From NCBI GenBank assembly GCA_014055495.1, contig WIAG01000032.1:1-40326 (forward strand): a DNA stretch of 40,326 nt, read 5' to 3'. This document shows, piece by piece, positions 1 through 8,111 of the stretch; the stretch's first letter is position 1, and each line of letters starts with the position of its first letter. The stretch is from Nitrospira sp. CR1.2. Its GTDB lineage: Bacteria > Nitrospirota > Nitrospiria > Nitrospirales > Nitrospiraceae. Under the pieces are notes generated by a model. The model was given only the letters and a program-made list of their open reading frames with translations, was not told the DNA's origin and made no database searches. Made by a program: the position numbers and the translations under genes.

Positions 1-1336
1 GCTCCGCTTCGTTGACCCGCTCATCGGTGGTCGCAATCTGCACCATCGTGTGTGGAAGCACTCCCCAGTATAAAGCCATTTGCCGGCGAACCGGCGCGAA
101 GGGTGTAAAACTAATGATCGGAGCGGCTGGACGTTGCTTCGACACCAGCCGGGCCGTCATGCCACGTTCGCTGAACGCGACGATCGCGCTCGCACCGGTT
201 GCGGCCGCCGCCGATGACGCCGACAGACAGATGGCCTCCTCGAAGCTCAGCCGTCGATCCTCTTTCGCAGTTCTTCTGACAAATGCCGGTCCCGTTTCAA
301 CTTCCGCCGCCCGGACGATCCGGTCCATCACCTGCACCACCTCGACCGGATATTGTCCGACAGCCGTTTCCGCGGAAAGCATCACGGCATCAGTCCCGTC
401 GAACACGGCATTGGCGACGTCGGACGCCTCCGCCCTCGTCGGCCGCGTGTGTTGGGTCATCGATTCCAGCATTTGCGTCGCGGTGATGACCAGGCGCCGA
501 TGACGATTAGCGGTCGCGATGATACGCTTCTGCAAGACCGGCACCGCCTCAGGCCCTAGCTCAACGCCCAGATCGCCGCGGGCGACCATCACTCCGTCGG
601 CATGCGCGAGAATCGCCTCCAAATCCGCGACCGCTTCTTGCCGTTCGATTTTCGCGATGACCGGCACATCGCCGCCGCACTCGGCGATCAACCGCTTCGC
701 GGCAATGACATCCTCCGCCCCGCGCACGAACGACAGCGCGATATAGTCCACACCCTGTGCGACACCGAATCGCAAGTCCTCCCGGTCTTTGTCCGTCAAC
801 GTCGGAGCGCTGACCACGGTACCCGGTAGATTCATCCCCTTGTGGGACGTCACGCGGCCGCCCACCACCACCGTACATTCCACCGTGCCCTCGACGACGC
901 GGTCGGCCGTCAATTCCACAAGCCCGTCATCGATGAGTATTTTGGCCCCTGGCCTGATATCACGGGTCAGCGCCTGGTAGGTGACGGGGATTTCTTGCAT
1001 CGCGTCGGCAGGGCGCACCGTCCGGGCGCCGATCTGCCCGCCGGATCGCAAGGTCATCGTCCGCAACCGGACACGGCCACCGGCGACCAACCCCAACACC
1101 CCGTCGACCTCGCCGACCCGAATGCGCGGGCCCTGCAGATCTTGAATGATGGCGACGGCGACGCCCTGACGGTCGGCTGACTCGCGAATGACTTTGATCG
1201 CGTGCCCGTGGGAGTCATGAGTCCCGTGAGAAAAGTTCAATCGAGCCGCATTCATGCCGCTCTGGATCAGCTGATCCAGCACGCGCACGCCATCGCTCGC
1301 CGGACCGATGGTGCAAACGATTTTGGCTTTACGCAT
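1..1336 (-). CDS. pyk: Pyruvate kinase (3' part beyond window)
   Basis: Converts phosphoenolpyruvate and ADP to pyruvate and ATP, the last step of glycolysis, in the cytosol. The reverse complement from the ATG at 1336 opens with MRKAKIVCTIGPAS, the family's usual N-terminus, followed by the substrate-site segment AARLNFSHG. Further in are the lid (B) domain, ALSFVRGAEDV, VIAKIER, GVMVARGDLGVE and the signature TATQMLESMT. Next come TRPTRAEASDVANAV and DGTDAVMLSAETA, and the start of the C-terminal domain. About 445 codons are visible, so only the last part of a typical 470-480 residue enzyme is missing. It is transcribed divergently from the phosphofructokinase fusion, and the two start codons are about 200 bases apart. 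No clear promoter was found in that gap. The family assignment is secure. Confidence 0.96.
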   Translation of the reverse strand, partial: MRKAKIVCTIGPASDGVRVLDQLIQSGMNAARLNFSHGTHDSHGHAIKVIRESADRQGVAVAIIQDLQGPRIRVGEVDGVLGLVAGGRVRLRTMTLRSGGQIGARTVRPADAMQEIPVTYQALTRDIRPGAKILIDDGLVELTADRVVEGTVECTVVVGGRVTSHKGMNLPGTVVSAPTLTDKDREDLRFGVAQGVDYIALSFVRGAEDVIAAKRLIAECGGDVPVIAKIERQEAVADLEAILAHADGVMVARGDLGVELGPEAVPVLQKRIIATANRHRRLVITATQMLESMTQHTRPTRAEASDVANAVFDGTDAVMLSAETAVGQYPVEVVQVMDRIVRAAEVETGPAFVRRTAKEDRRLSFEEAICLSASSAAAATGASAIVAFSERGMTARLVSKQRPAAPIISFTPFAPVRRQMALYWGVLPHTMVQIATTDERVNEAE

Positions 1337-1542
1337 GGTGCGGTGCTTCTGCCTTGACAAGAGTGGCCCGACACACCATCTTGTACGTACACGGTGAGGC
1401 TCAATACGCGTGTGACTCCTCGGACGGGTCATTCTAACAAACCCGTCCCCGCGCCGCAAAAGAACTCTCCCTGATGCATGGAGACATCGCGGGCGGGAGA
1501 ACCTGGCGTGATCGTCCCAACTCGAACCCTACGAGGCCGAAG

Positions 1543-3882
1543 ATGAGCGGATCGGACAAGCAGGCCGGCGACCGGTTGGATTTCGTGACGCTGGACGGGT
1601 TATTGGCGTATGGTAACACCCTCGCTCAGCGCGTCTCGAGCGGGCGATATCTGCTGCCGCCTCCCCCTCTACCATCCACCGACAGACTGGAGCGCGCAGG
1701 GGCCGCAGTCGACCGCATCAAGGCCTTCATCCAGCGGGCACAAGCCGGCCTACCCAGCGCCGAGGCCTATCGCGCCGCGCGACAGGCCTTGCTGACAGAG
1801 GCCTGTGGCGGCGACCCGGTGGTGTACTTCGCCGCCTGGAACCTCTTGCTCGCGCGCGGTGACCTCGCGCCGCTGTATCGCGCTCCGATCGGCGCGACGC
1901 AAAAGCCCACCCATCGACGGCCGGTGGCGATCGTCCCGCGAGCCCAGCTGACCCCGCAACTTGCCGAAGGGCGTATCGTGCTCGACCTAGGTGACGACCG
2001 CTTCTGGCTGCTGCCCCGAGACCTCGGCGATCGCACGCTGTTTCTCACGATGCGACACGGGGTCTCGGAAGTGGAAAGCAAGACCCATCGTGTCGGTCGA
2101 CGACTGGCGAATGTGTTGGATGCCGAGCGCGGTGTGCCCAGGGCAGACGCGGTCGGGGCAGCCCTGGCCCGCATGGTGGGCGTCGTGGGCCAACAATTGG
2201 GGTACCTGCAGCTCCGCAACTATCTGGATCCTCGCACATTCCTCCACCTCATCAGCCACAGCCCGAATACCGAACAACTCTGCCGTCGCATCACCCACGC
2301 ACTCCTGCAGGACCGGGCAGATGCCGTGCATCCTCATATCGAGGCGACCTTGGAGTCACAGGATTTCGGTTGGGTCACGGGCATGGACAAACAAGCGGAG
2401 ATCGACGCAGCGGCACAAGCCTTTGGAGTAGACGCGAAAACCGCCAAGCGGCTGATCAAACACCCCTTGTACAGTTATCCCGGCGGGCACTCGTTTTTCG
2501 ATCTCTACGTCGATGTGATCGACGGGCTACACCGGCTGGGTCGTGCCCACCCAGGAGAAGTGCTCTGTCTGTATACGCATAGTTCGACCTTGCGCGCGCT
2601 GCGCATCTATCTGGATCCTCGCCCTTTCCGCGAAGCCTTTTCCGAGTTCGGCGAATATAAGGAAGGCCAGGACAACGTGGTGCTGCTCACCCTGGAGCAC
2701 GGCAAACTCTCCGGCTACTCCACCGCCGTGGGCTTGATCGAAAGCGACCGGGTGGCGCGGGAGGCCTGGGTAACCGTGGAACAGGAACGCAGCCAGCGCG
2801 TCACGCTCAAGCCGGGGCGGATCAAGCGCCTCCTGGCCCTGGTGTCCGGCGGAGATTTCGGCGGCGGCGGGGCGGCCCTGAAGGAATTGCGCGTCACCGG
2901 GAATCGCTTCGGGCTGGACGTGTTGTTCGTTCGGCACGGATTCCTGGGGTTGGCCAATAACTGGATCGATGCCGTCACCGAAGAAGATACCCGGGGCATG
3001 AGCAGCCACGCCAGCAGCCCCATCGGCAGCAGCCGCTTCGAGGATTTCAAAGACGAACAGGTGCAACGCGCGGCCATGCGCTCCCTCGCGCCCTATCTCG
3101 AGGACTCCGCACTGGTCGTCCTAGGAGGCGACGGAAGTTTGCGCGGCGCACGGGCCATCCATGAAACGTACGGCGTGCAGGTGGTGGGTATTCCCGGAAC
3201 CATCGACAACAATATCGCCGGTACGACCTCGCTCGGCTTCCACTCCGCGGTCGCGCTCGCCAATCAATCCATCGAATCGCTTAAGGCCACCAGCGCGGCG
3301 ATGGGCAGCATCTTTTTCGTCGAGGTCATGGGCGCCGGATCCGGCCACCTGGCGCTGGCCTGCGCCTACCAGGCCAGGGCGGAGGGCATCCTGGTCAACG
3401 AACATCCTGATCCCGACGCGTACATCGAGGAGGTGGTGCTGGGTACGCTGAAACGCACCTTGGGTGTCCCCAACAAGAGCCACATCTTTATCGTGGCGGA
3501 ACGGACACCCCACCGTCATCACAAGGAGGGCGGCGTCCACGGGCTGGTCGACTATGTGGCCCAGACCATTGCCACCTGGCCGCCGCGCAAAGAAACCTCC
3601 GGTCAGTATTCGCTGGCGTCGGCGACGAAGGCCACGATTCTCGGACACACCTTGCGAGGCGCTCCTCCGACGCCGGAAGACAAGATGATCGCGCAGCATT
3701 TGGCCTACGAAACGGTCCGCCGCCTCGTCGAGCAACCGGAGAGCATCGTCGGCTGCATGGTGGCGTATCACGATCCCCACCGGATGGAAACGATTCCGCT
3801 CCATGCGTTGTCACCCAAACCATTCGATTGGGAGTTATTCACACGCATGCATGGAACGGAGTTGCCGAACGACACGGTGTAA
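1543..3882 (+). CDS. Histidine phosphatase / 6-phosphofructokinase fusion
   Basis: Two enzyme domains in one chain of 779 residues. Residues about 160-400 resemble a phosphoglycerate-mutase-type histidine phosphatase: MRHG with nucleophile H172, HSPNTEQLCRR, an acidic ESQDFGWVTG stretch, GGHSFFD and a late YTHSSTLR with H346. Residues about 427-779 are a phosphofructokinase: LVSGGD near 434, LGGDGS (528-532), GIPGTIDNN (550-557) and FVEVMG (592-597). Gly in GGDGS and in PGTID is the pattern of ATP-using rather than pyrophosphate-using enzymes. The final N in TIDNN replaces the common Asp. An upstream in-frame ATG at 1474 would add 23 residues. The ATG at 1543 has GAGG six bases upstream and was preferred. 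The first 150 residues match nothing I recognise. PFK identity is firm; the phosphatase's substrate is unknown. Confidence 0.88.
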   Translation: MSGSDKQAGDRLDFVTLDGLLAYGNTLAQRVSSGRYLLPPPPLPSTDRLERAGAAVDRIKAFIQRAQAGLPSAEAYRAARQALLTEACGGDPVVYFAAWNLLLARGDLAPLYRAPIGATQKPTHRRPVAIVPRAQLTPQLAEGRIVLDLGDDRFWLLPRDLGDRTLFLTMRHGVSEVESKTHRVGRRLANVLDAERGVPRADAVGAALARMVGVVGQQLGYLQLRNYLDPRTFLHLISHSPNTEQLCRRITHALLQDRADAVHPHIEATLESQDFGWVTGMDKQAEIDAAAQAFGVDAKTAKRLIKHPLYSYPGGHSFFDLYVDVIDGLHRLGRAHPGEVLCLYTHSSTLRALRIYLDPRPFREAFSEFGEYKEGQDNVVLLTLEHGKLSGYSTAVGLIESDRVAREAWVTVEQERSQRVTLKPGRIKRLLALVSGGDFGGGGAALKELRVTGNRFGLDVLFVRHGFLGLANNWIDAVTEEDTRGMSSHASSPIGSSRFEDFKDEQVQRAAMRSLAPYLEDSALVVLGGDGSLRGARAIHETYGVQVVGIPGTIDNNIAGTTSLGFHSAVALANQSIESLKATSAAMGSIFFVEVMGAGSGHLALACAYQARAEGILVNEHPDPDAYIEEVVLGTLKRTLGVPNKSHIFIVAERTPHRHHKEGGVHGLVDYVAQTIATWPPRKETSGQYSLASATKATILGHTLRGAPPTPEDKMIAQHLAYETVRRLVEQPESIVGCMVAYHDPHRMETIPLHALSPKPFDWELFTRMHGTELPNDTV

Positions 3883-3976
3883 CGCGACTCGCATGGCCCC
3901 GGAGCCCCGGCCTGCCACGTTGACCGCTCCCATGTGACATGTTAGGGTCTGATCCTGTCGATATCACCGGTGGCGA

Positions 3977-4444
3977 ATGACGATGTCTAGTCGACGCCTC
4001 ACAGCTCTTCTCCTTTGGTTCTGCGCGACTCTCCTGTTGCAGCTGGGATTCTCCGTCGCCGGCGAACCACCCAGCACCCTGCAGGAGGCGCCGGTCTCCA
4101 CCCGCGCTTCCGTGTCCGACCAGGCCCCAGCCGCCCAAGATGGATCCGTTCGCGCCGGGCCCCAGGCCACCCAGCGGGATGTTCGTGACGCCGTCCCTGC
4201 AGCCGCCCGGGAGACCCTCAAGGCCATTGAGGAACGACACGGGGAACCCCTACCTGGGTATGTCGGAGGAAGGACGTTCCAGAATCGCGAGCGTGTACTG
4301 CCGCGCGGTCGGTATCGTGAATACGATGTGCAGCCGAAAGTGGCGGGGAGAAATCGTGGAGCCGAACGGATCGTCATCGACCAACGCAGCGGCAAGGCCT
4401 ATTACACGGCCGATCACTATCGCTCTTTTATTCCGATGAATTGA
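3977..4444 (+). CDS. Exported barnase-like guanyl-specific ribonuclease
   Basis: A 155-residue protein whose last 60 residues follow barnase and RNase Sa closely. FQNRERVLP is followed by YREYDV with the general base E115, AERI with R131, and TADHYRSF with the catalytic H147; these match barnase E73, R87 and H102. The enzyme family cleaves single-stranded RNA after guanosine. Residues 1-29 have basic MTMSSRR, a hydrophobic stretch and a possible cleavage after SVAG, so export is expected. Residues 30-70 look like a flexible linker rich in Ala, Pro and Gln. The next gene, 6 bases after the stop, encodes a barstar-family protein, the known inhibitor of this fold. All catalytic residues are present, so it should be active. 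A second ATG lies two codons downstream. Confidence 0.9.
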   Translation: MTMSSRRLTALLLWFCATLLLQLGFSVAGEPPSTLQEAPVSTRASVSDQAPAAQDGSVRAGPQATQRDVRDAVPAAARETLKAIEERHGEPLPGYVGGRTFQNRERVLPRGRYREYDVQPKVAGRNRGAERIVIDQRSGKAYYTADHYRSFIPMN

Positions 4445-4450
4445 GGAGAC

Positions 4451-4987
4451 ATGTCGATTACCGCACTCCAATCGATCAAGAAACCCTGGGCGCATCTCCT
4501 GGTGCATGCCGAGGGAGAAGCGCTCGATAAACTACTCTCCGTCCCCTCTCATTTTGTTACCAAGACCGTCTCCGGCAAGAAATGCAAAACCAAGGCTGGG
4601 TTGCTGGATGAGTTCAGCCGGGTCTTCTCGTTCCCGGATTATTTCGGCCACAACTGGGATGCCCTCGAAGAATGTTTGGCGGACCTCGACTGGTTGCCGG
4701 CGAAGGGCTACCTCGTCGTAGTCACGGACGCCGACCAGGTGCTGACAAAGCCCGACGAGGAGGACGATTTCGAAACCTTCGTCGAAATTTTGAGCGAGGC
4801 CGGCGAGGCCTGGAGCCTGAAGGAATCCGACGATGCCACGGGCAACGGCCTCCCGTTTCACGCAGTCTTGGCCGTATCCGAGCGGCACAAACGCAGTCGT
4901 CACAATTGGTTCGCTCCACCCTTGGCCATGGAACGAAAGACGGCCAAATCCACCGGGGCGAAGGGATCTAAACCAAGCGGTCGCTAG
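4451..4987 (+). CDS. Barstar-family RNase inhibitor
   Basis: A 178-residue soluble protein with the barstar core at residues 50-90: LLDEFSRVFSFPDYFG, then HNWDALEECLADL. D70 aligns with barstar Asp35 and E74 with Asp39, the residues that plug the barnase active site, so the acidic character is kept with Glu in place of Asp39. There is no signal peptide, so it should stay in the cytosol and protect the cell from RNase that has not been exported. It is longer than classical barstar (about 90 residues). The extra part includes an acidic KPDEEDDFE segment and a basic Lys/Ser/Gly-rich tail. A GGAG ribosome site precedes the ATG, and the RNase stop is 6 bases upstream, so the pair is co-transcribed. 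Confidence 0.9.
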   Translation: MSITALQSIKKPWAHLLVHAEGEALDKLLSVPSHFVTKTVSGKKCKTKAGLLDEFSRVFSFPDYFGHNWDALEECLADLDWLPAKGYLVVVTDADQVLTKPDEEDDFETFVEILSEAGEAWSLKESDDATGNGLPFHAVLAVSERHKRSRHNWFAPPLAMERKTAKSTGAKGSKPSGR

Positions 4988-5022
4988 GTCATTCGACTGC
5001 TCGCTTATCGAAGGAGGTTGCG

Positions 5023-5433
5023 ATGGGACTGCTCGATCAACTCGGACAAGCAGCAGCCGGCATGATGGGGGGCGGCAACGACCAGAACCCGCTCATGCAA
5101 GCCGTGGTCGGCCTATTGGGGCAACAGAGCGCCGTCGGCGGGCTCGGCGGACTCATTCAAGCCTTTCAAAAGAACGGGCTGGGCGAGATCGTCAATTCCT
5201 GGGTCAGTACAGGAAAGAATCTCCCTATCTCGCCCGAGCAGATTCAGCAGGGTCTCGGCAACGACCTCTTGAAGCAACTCGCATCACAAGTCGGGCTGAG
5301 CCCGGAAGCCACGGGCGGTCAACTGGCAAACTTGCTCCCCGGCCTCGTCGATAAGTTGACGCCGGAAGGCAAGCTGCCTGATACCACGGTGATCGAGCAA
5401 GGATTGAATCTCTTGCGAGGAAAACTCGGGTAG
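5023..5433 (+). CDS. YidB family (DUF937) protein
   Basis: A 136-residue protein beginning MGLLDQLGQAAAGMMGG, with GLIQAFQKNGLGEIVNSW, a segment ending LPISPEQIQQ, and LPGLVDKLTPEGKLP near the end. This is the typical order of the YidB/DUF937 family, whose function is not established. A strong AAGGAGG ribosome site lies just upstream of the ATG. It follows the barstar gene by 35 bases in the same direction and may share its transcript. No signal peptide or membrane segment is obvious; composition is rich in Gly, Leu and Gln. Confidence 0.85.
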   Translation: MGLLDQLGQAAAGMMGGGNDQNPLMQAVVGLLGQQSAVGGLGGLIQAFQKNGLGEIVNSWVSTGKNLPISPEQIQQGLGNDLLKQLASQVGLSPEATGGQLANLLPGLVDKLTPEGKLPDTTVIEQGLNLLRGKLG

Positions 5434-5441
5434 GATTGGAA

Positions 5442-5469
5442 GCCCGGCACTCGTGTCTGGGTACCGGGC
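5442..5469. repeat. Inverted repeat after the YidB gene
   Basis: GCCCGG and CCGGGC flank a 16-base loop just after the YidB stop codon. It could be a weak terminator, but no run of T follows on the plus strand, so termination is only a guess. Confidence 0.3.
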
Positions 5470-5488
5470 ACTTCTTCGAGACCGACCG

Positions 5489-5731
5489 TCAGCAGAGAGA
5501 GAGGAACCGTCCCCGCATTCGTTGCGCCCAGCGGGTCAATCCCCAGGAGAGGTCGTGCACACGCGAGAGGAACCAGACCCTGGAGGTCACAACCTGATTC
5601 ACGCTGGCGCTCAACGAGGTGAAATGGTCGGCACAGAGCCCATGCGTTTCGCTGGGATCCTCGAACGGCCATTTCTCTCGTAGAAACGCCGGTCTGCCGT
5701 CTCGCACACACCAGGCACAGAGGACTTTCAC
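5489..5731 (-). CDS. Small Cys/His protein A (possible zinc-binding)
   Basis: About 80 residues from a GTG at 5731, which has GGAG seven bases upstream; an ATG at 5794 in the same frame would add 21 residues. The N-terminal half reads VLCAWC, then GRPAFLREK, then ETHGLCADH. Two Cys, then Cys and two His, would make a plausible metal site. The same pattern recurs in the neighbouring minus-strand gene at 5944-6174, with about half the residues identical over some 39 positions by eye. The C-terminal half is not shared and is rich in Trp, Arg and Leu. The C-x2-C then HG-x-C spacing resembles Cys-rich tails on some bacterial sensor proteins. Function is unknown, and the GTG start is an inference. 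Confidence 0.5.
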   Translation of the reverse strand: MKVLCAWCVRDGRPAFLREKWPFEDPSETHGLCADHFTSLSASVNQVVTSRVWFLSRVHDLSWGLTRWAQRMRGRFLSLC

Positions 5732-5943
5732 GGGTTCACTCCATACGCTGCCGTTCGCCGATCGCCTCAATGGGCGCAAGACCCGCACCAGCAAGCCACG
5801 TCAGATAGACTTATAATCTTTTCACGGGCTTAAATGGGTCCAGCGGGAAAAGCGCGACCTGATCGAACTAAGCCCCACGTAACATTCCGGCAAGAACGGA
5901 CATTTTTTGTCGCCGGCCCAGTGCAGGGGCTGACAGTTGTCCA

Positions 5944-6174
5944 TCATAGCAGCGCAGCAGAGGAGGCATATCGTCGGGTGGTGAGGACTGGTTCATAGCG
6001 AGGCAAGACACCCTCCTCACAACAGGGCACCAGTGGATCTCTCCCCACCCCCAGTTGCTGGAGGTGATCGGAACAGATTCCATGGGTTTCGCGGTTGTCG
6101 CTTAGCGGAGCCTTTTCTCGCACCAATGCGGGTCGGCCTTCGTTCTCACACCATGAACAGATTACTCGCATCAT
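5944..6174 (-). CDS. Small Cys/His protein B (possible zinc-binding)
   Basis: A 76-residue protein starting at one of two adjacent ATG codons (6174 or 6171), with AGGAG just upstream. It has VICSWC, then GRPALVREK, then ETHGICSDH, the same arrangement as the gene at 5489-5731, so the two look like a tandem duplication that diverged. The tail (PCCEEGVLPRYEP) has two more Cys. There is no membrane segment or signal peptide. The conserved half and the good ribosome site argue that this is a real gene. Function is unknown; metal binding is inferred from the Cys/His spacing only. Confidence 0.55.
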   Translation of the reverse strand: MMRVICSWCENEGRPALVREKAPLSDNRETHGICSDHLQQLGVGRDPLVPCCEEGVLPRYEPVLTTRRYASSAALL

Positions 6175-6436
6175 GTTCTCCTACGCAGTGATACCCAGCA
6201 ATCAGCAAGACTTGCGCCGTTGGACAACACAGATCTAAACCCTCACGTTTGCTGAAGAAACCTGCCTCGCCCCACCAGCAAGGCCCTGACGGTGTATCTC
6301 TTCAGATACCGGGTCGTATCACATTGTTGCGGGCAACAAGGTCCATGCGCCACAAAGGGCACGGCCCCGACGGAATTGACCGTTTTGAATTTCTCATGGT
6401 AGGTTGCGCGCCTACTCACCCCGATGAAAGAGGCCC
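6175..6436. other. Intergenic region upstream of hemL
   Basis: Lies between the divergent Cys/His gene and hemL. A possible sigma-70-like site for hemL is TTGACC at 6376-6381 and TAGGTT at 6400-6405 with an 18-base spacer, but the minus-10 match is poor. No RNA gene or repeat was recognised. Confidence 0.35.
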
Positions 6437-7720
6437 ATGAAAACACTACGCTCGGAGCAGCTCTTTGCAGAGGCACAACAGATCATTCCCGGTGGCGTGA
6501 ACAGCCCGGTACGGGCGTTTCGCTCAGTGGGGGGGCAACCTCGATTTATTGAACGGGCCAAGGGCGCCCGCCTCTACGATGCCGACGGAAACAGCTACCT
6601 CGATTACGTCCTCTCCTGGGGGCCGATGATCCTTGGCCATGCCCCGACCACCGTGACGAAGGCCATTCAGCTCGCTGCCACAAAGGGCACAAGCTATGGC
6701 GCGCCGACCGAGTTGGAAATTCAATTGGCCAGGATGATTCACGAGGCCCTGCCCTCCATGGAGCTGATACGGCTGGTAAGCTCGGGGACCGAAGCAGTCA
6801 TGAGCGCCATTCGAGTCGCCCGCGCCTATACCAAACGAGACGGTATCTTGAAGTTCGAAGGCTGCTACCACGGCCACAGCGATTACCTCTTGGCAAAGGC
6901 CGGATCCGGACTCACCACCCTCGGGATTCCAGACTGCCCCGGAGTGCCGGAAGATTTCACCAAACACACGCTGACCGCGCCGTATAACGACCTGGCCACG
7001 ACGGAAAAATTGGTCAAAAAACATTACCGGCAGCTGGCCTGTGTGATTGTCGAACCGATCGCGGGCAACATGGGCGTCATCCCGCCCTCGCCCGAGTTCT
7101 TACAAGGCTTGCGCAAACTGACTGACGCGCACGGCATGCTCCTGATTTTTGATGAAGTGATCTCCGGCTTCCGCGTGCAATACGGAGGAGCGCAGACACT
7201 CTACGGGATCAAGCCTGATCTGACGATCCTGGGGAAGATCATCGGCGGAGGACTTCCGGTGGGTGCGTACGGCGGTGCGAAGGACGTCATGAAGATGATT
7301 GCGCCATCGGGCCCCGTCTACCAAGCAGGCACGTTATCAGGGAATCCGCTGGCCGTCACGGCCGGTCTCGAAACGCTGAAGCGCTTAAAGAAGCCCGGCA
7401 CCTACGAACAGCTCGAACACCGGTCGGTCGCGCTGTCCGAGGGCATCGGGCAGGCAGCGCGCAAAGCGGGCGTGGCACTCGCACAAACCCGTGTCGCCTC
7501 CATGATGTGCGCGTTCTTTACTGGGGGGCCGGTGACGGATTGGGCATCAGCGAAAAAAGCCGACACCAAGGCCTACGCGAAGTTCTTCCATCAGATGCTG
7601 GAGGCGGGGATTTATCTGGCCCCGTCGCAGTTTGAAGCCGCGTTTATGTCGGTGGCCCATACGCCCAAAGACATCGACCGGACGATCAGTGCCGCGCAGG
7701 CTGCATTCAAGAACCTCTAG
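6437..7720 (+). CDS. hemL: Glutamate-1-semialdehyde 2,1-aminomutase
   Basis: A PLP enzyme that converts glutamate-1-semialdehyde to 5-aminolevulinate, the entry to heme and siroheme by the C5 route. The 427 residues are full length. Diagnostic segments are IIPGGVNSPVRAF near the N-terminus, the substrate and cofactor region VSSGTEAVMSAIR (114-126), FEGCYHGHSD (140-149), FDEVISGFR with D239, and ILGKIIGGGLPVGAYGG with the cofactor lysine K267. The start has GAGG just upstream. It stands alone; the upstream genes run the other way and a hairpin lies downstream. An organism with many cytochromes would need it, but it is also plain housekeeping. Confidence 0.97.
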   Translation: MKTLRSEQLFAEAQQIIPGGVNSPVRAFRSVGGQPRFIERAKGARLYDADGNSYLDYVLSWGPMILGHAPTTVTKAIQLAATKGTSYGAPTELEIQLARMIHEALPSMELIRLVSSGTEAVMSAIRVARAYTKRDGILKFEGCYHGHSDYLLAKAGSGLTTLGIPDCPGVPEDFTKHTLTAPYNDLATTEKLVKKHYRQLACVIVEPIAGNMGVIPPSPEFLQGLRKLTDAHGMLLIFDEVISGFRVQYGGAQTLYGIKPDLTILGKIIGGGLPVGAYGGAKDVMKMIAPSGPVYQAGTLSGNPLAVTAGLETLKRLKKPGTYEQLEHRSVALSEGIGQAARKAGVALAQTRVASMMCAFFTGGPVTDWASAKKADTKAYAKFFHQMLEAGIYLAPSQFEAAFMSVAHTPKDIDRTISAAQAAFKNL

Positions 7721-7735
7721 CACCGTCGCTCGTCT

Positions 7736-7853
7736 CTCGTGAAGCGTCGTTCGGATGCATTTCGTATCAAAACTGATACGAAATGCATCCATTCAGATAC
7801 AATCCCCGGCACCTGAAGCGCGGATTCATCGTTTCACGAACGACGTTTCACGA
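7736..7853. repeat. Inverted repeat pair of the TTCACGA family
   Basis: The 18 bases CTCGTGAAGCGTCGTTCG at 7736-7753 are matched at 16 of 18 positions by the reverse complement of 7837-7854. The same words recur at 8112-8200 and at 20165-20195 and 20569-20592, so this is one member of a dispersed intergenic family. The interior holds the hairpin at 7753-7790 and no gene. Confidence 0.7.
7753..7790. repeat. Perfect 17-bp hairpin downstream of hemL
   Basis: GGATGCATTTCGTATCA, the 4-base loop AAAC, then the exact reverse complement of the first arm: a perfect 17-bp stem. It lies between the convergent hemL and small acidic protein genes, so it may act as a two-way terminator or protect mRNA ends. 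No T run follows on either strand, so a Rho-independent terminator of the usual form is not supported. Confidence 0.8.
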
Positions 7854-7864
7854 TTCACGGCTAT

Positions 7865-8098
7865 TTATTCGTCGTCGTCCTCGTCGTCCATCTCCAACGC
7901 TTCCTGGCGCTTCTGCTCTTCCATCGCATTATGCAGAAGCATGCGGACAAACATTGAATACAACGAACCTTTTTCCAGCGTTCCGCCGGGAGGAATCGCG
8001 ATCTTGCCTTCCTTGATCATGCGATCCATCCAGGCCTTCTGATCCGGTGCGATCAGGATCGGCACCTCAACCAGCCCCACTTTTCCAAACATATCCAT
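7865..8098 (-). CDS. Small conserved protein with acidic tail
   Basis: A 77-residue protein from the ATG at 8098, with GGAGG eight bases upstream. It begins MDMFGKVGLVEVPILIAPDQ and has a helical middle (WMDRMIKEGKIAIPPGG, then SLYSMFVRMLLHNAMEEQ). It ends in the strongly acidic tail EMDDEDDDE. There is no signal peptide, transmembrane segment or recognised domain. The strong ribosome site and ordinary codon use support a real gene. It is convergent with hemL across the hairpin, and the repeat cluster at 8112-8200 lies just upstream, where its promoter would be expected. I do not recognise the family, though such a protein could be widespread in relatives. Confidence 0.7.
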   Translation of the reverse strand: MDMFGKVGLVEVPILIAPDQKAWMDRMIKEGKIAIPPGGTLEKGSLYSMFVRMLLHNAMEEQKRQEALEMDDEDDDE

Positions 8099-8111
8099 GA
8101 GCTCAACCTCC

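Noticed and set aside
5812-5817. TATAAT on the plus strand
   Set aside because: No acceptable minus-35 box lies 16-18 bases upstream and no plus-strand gene follows closely.
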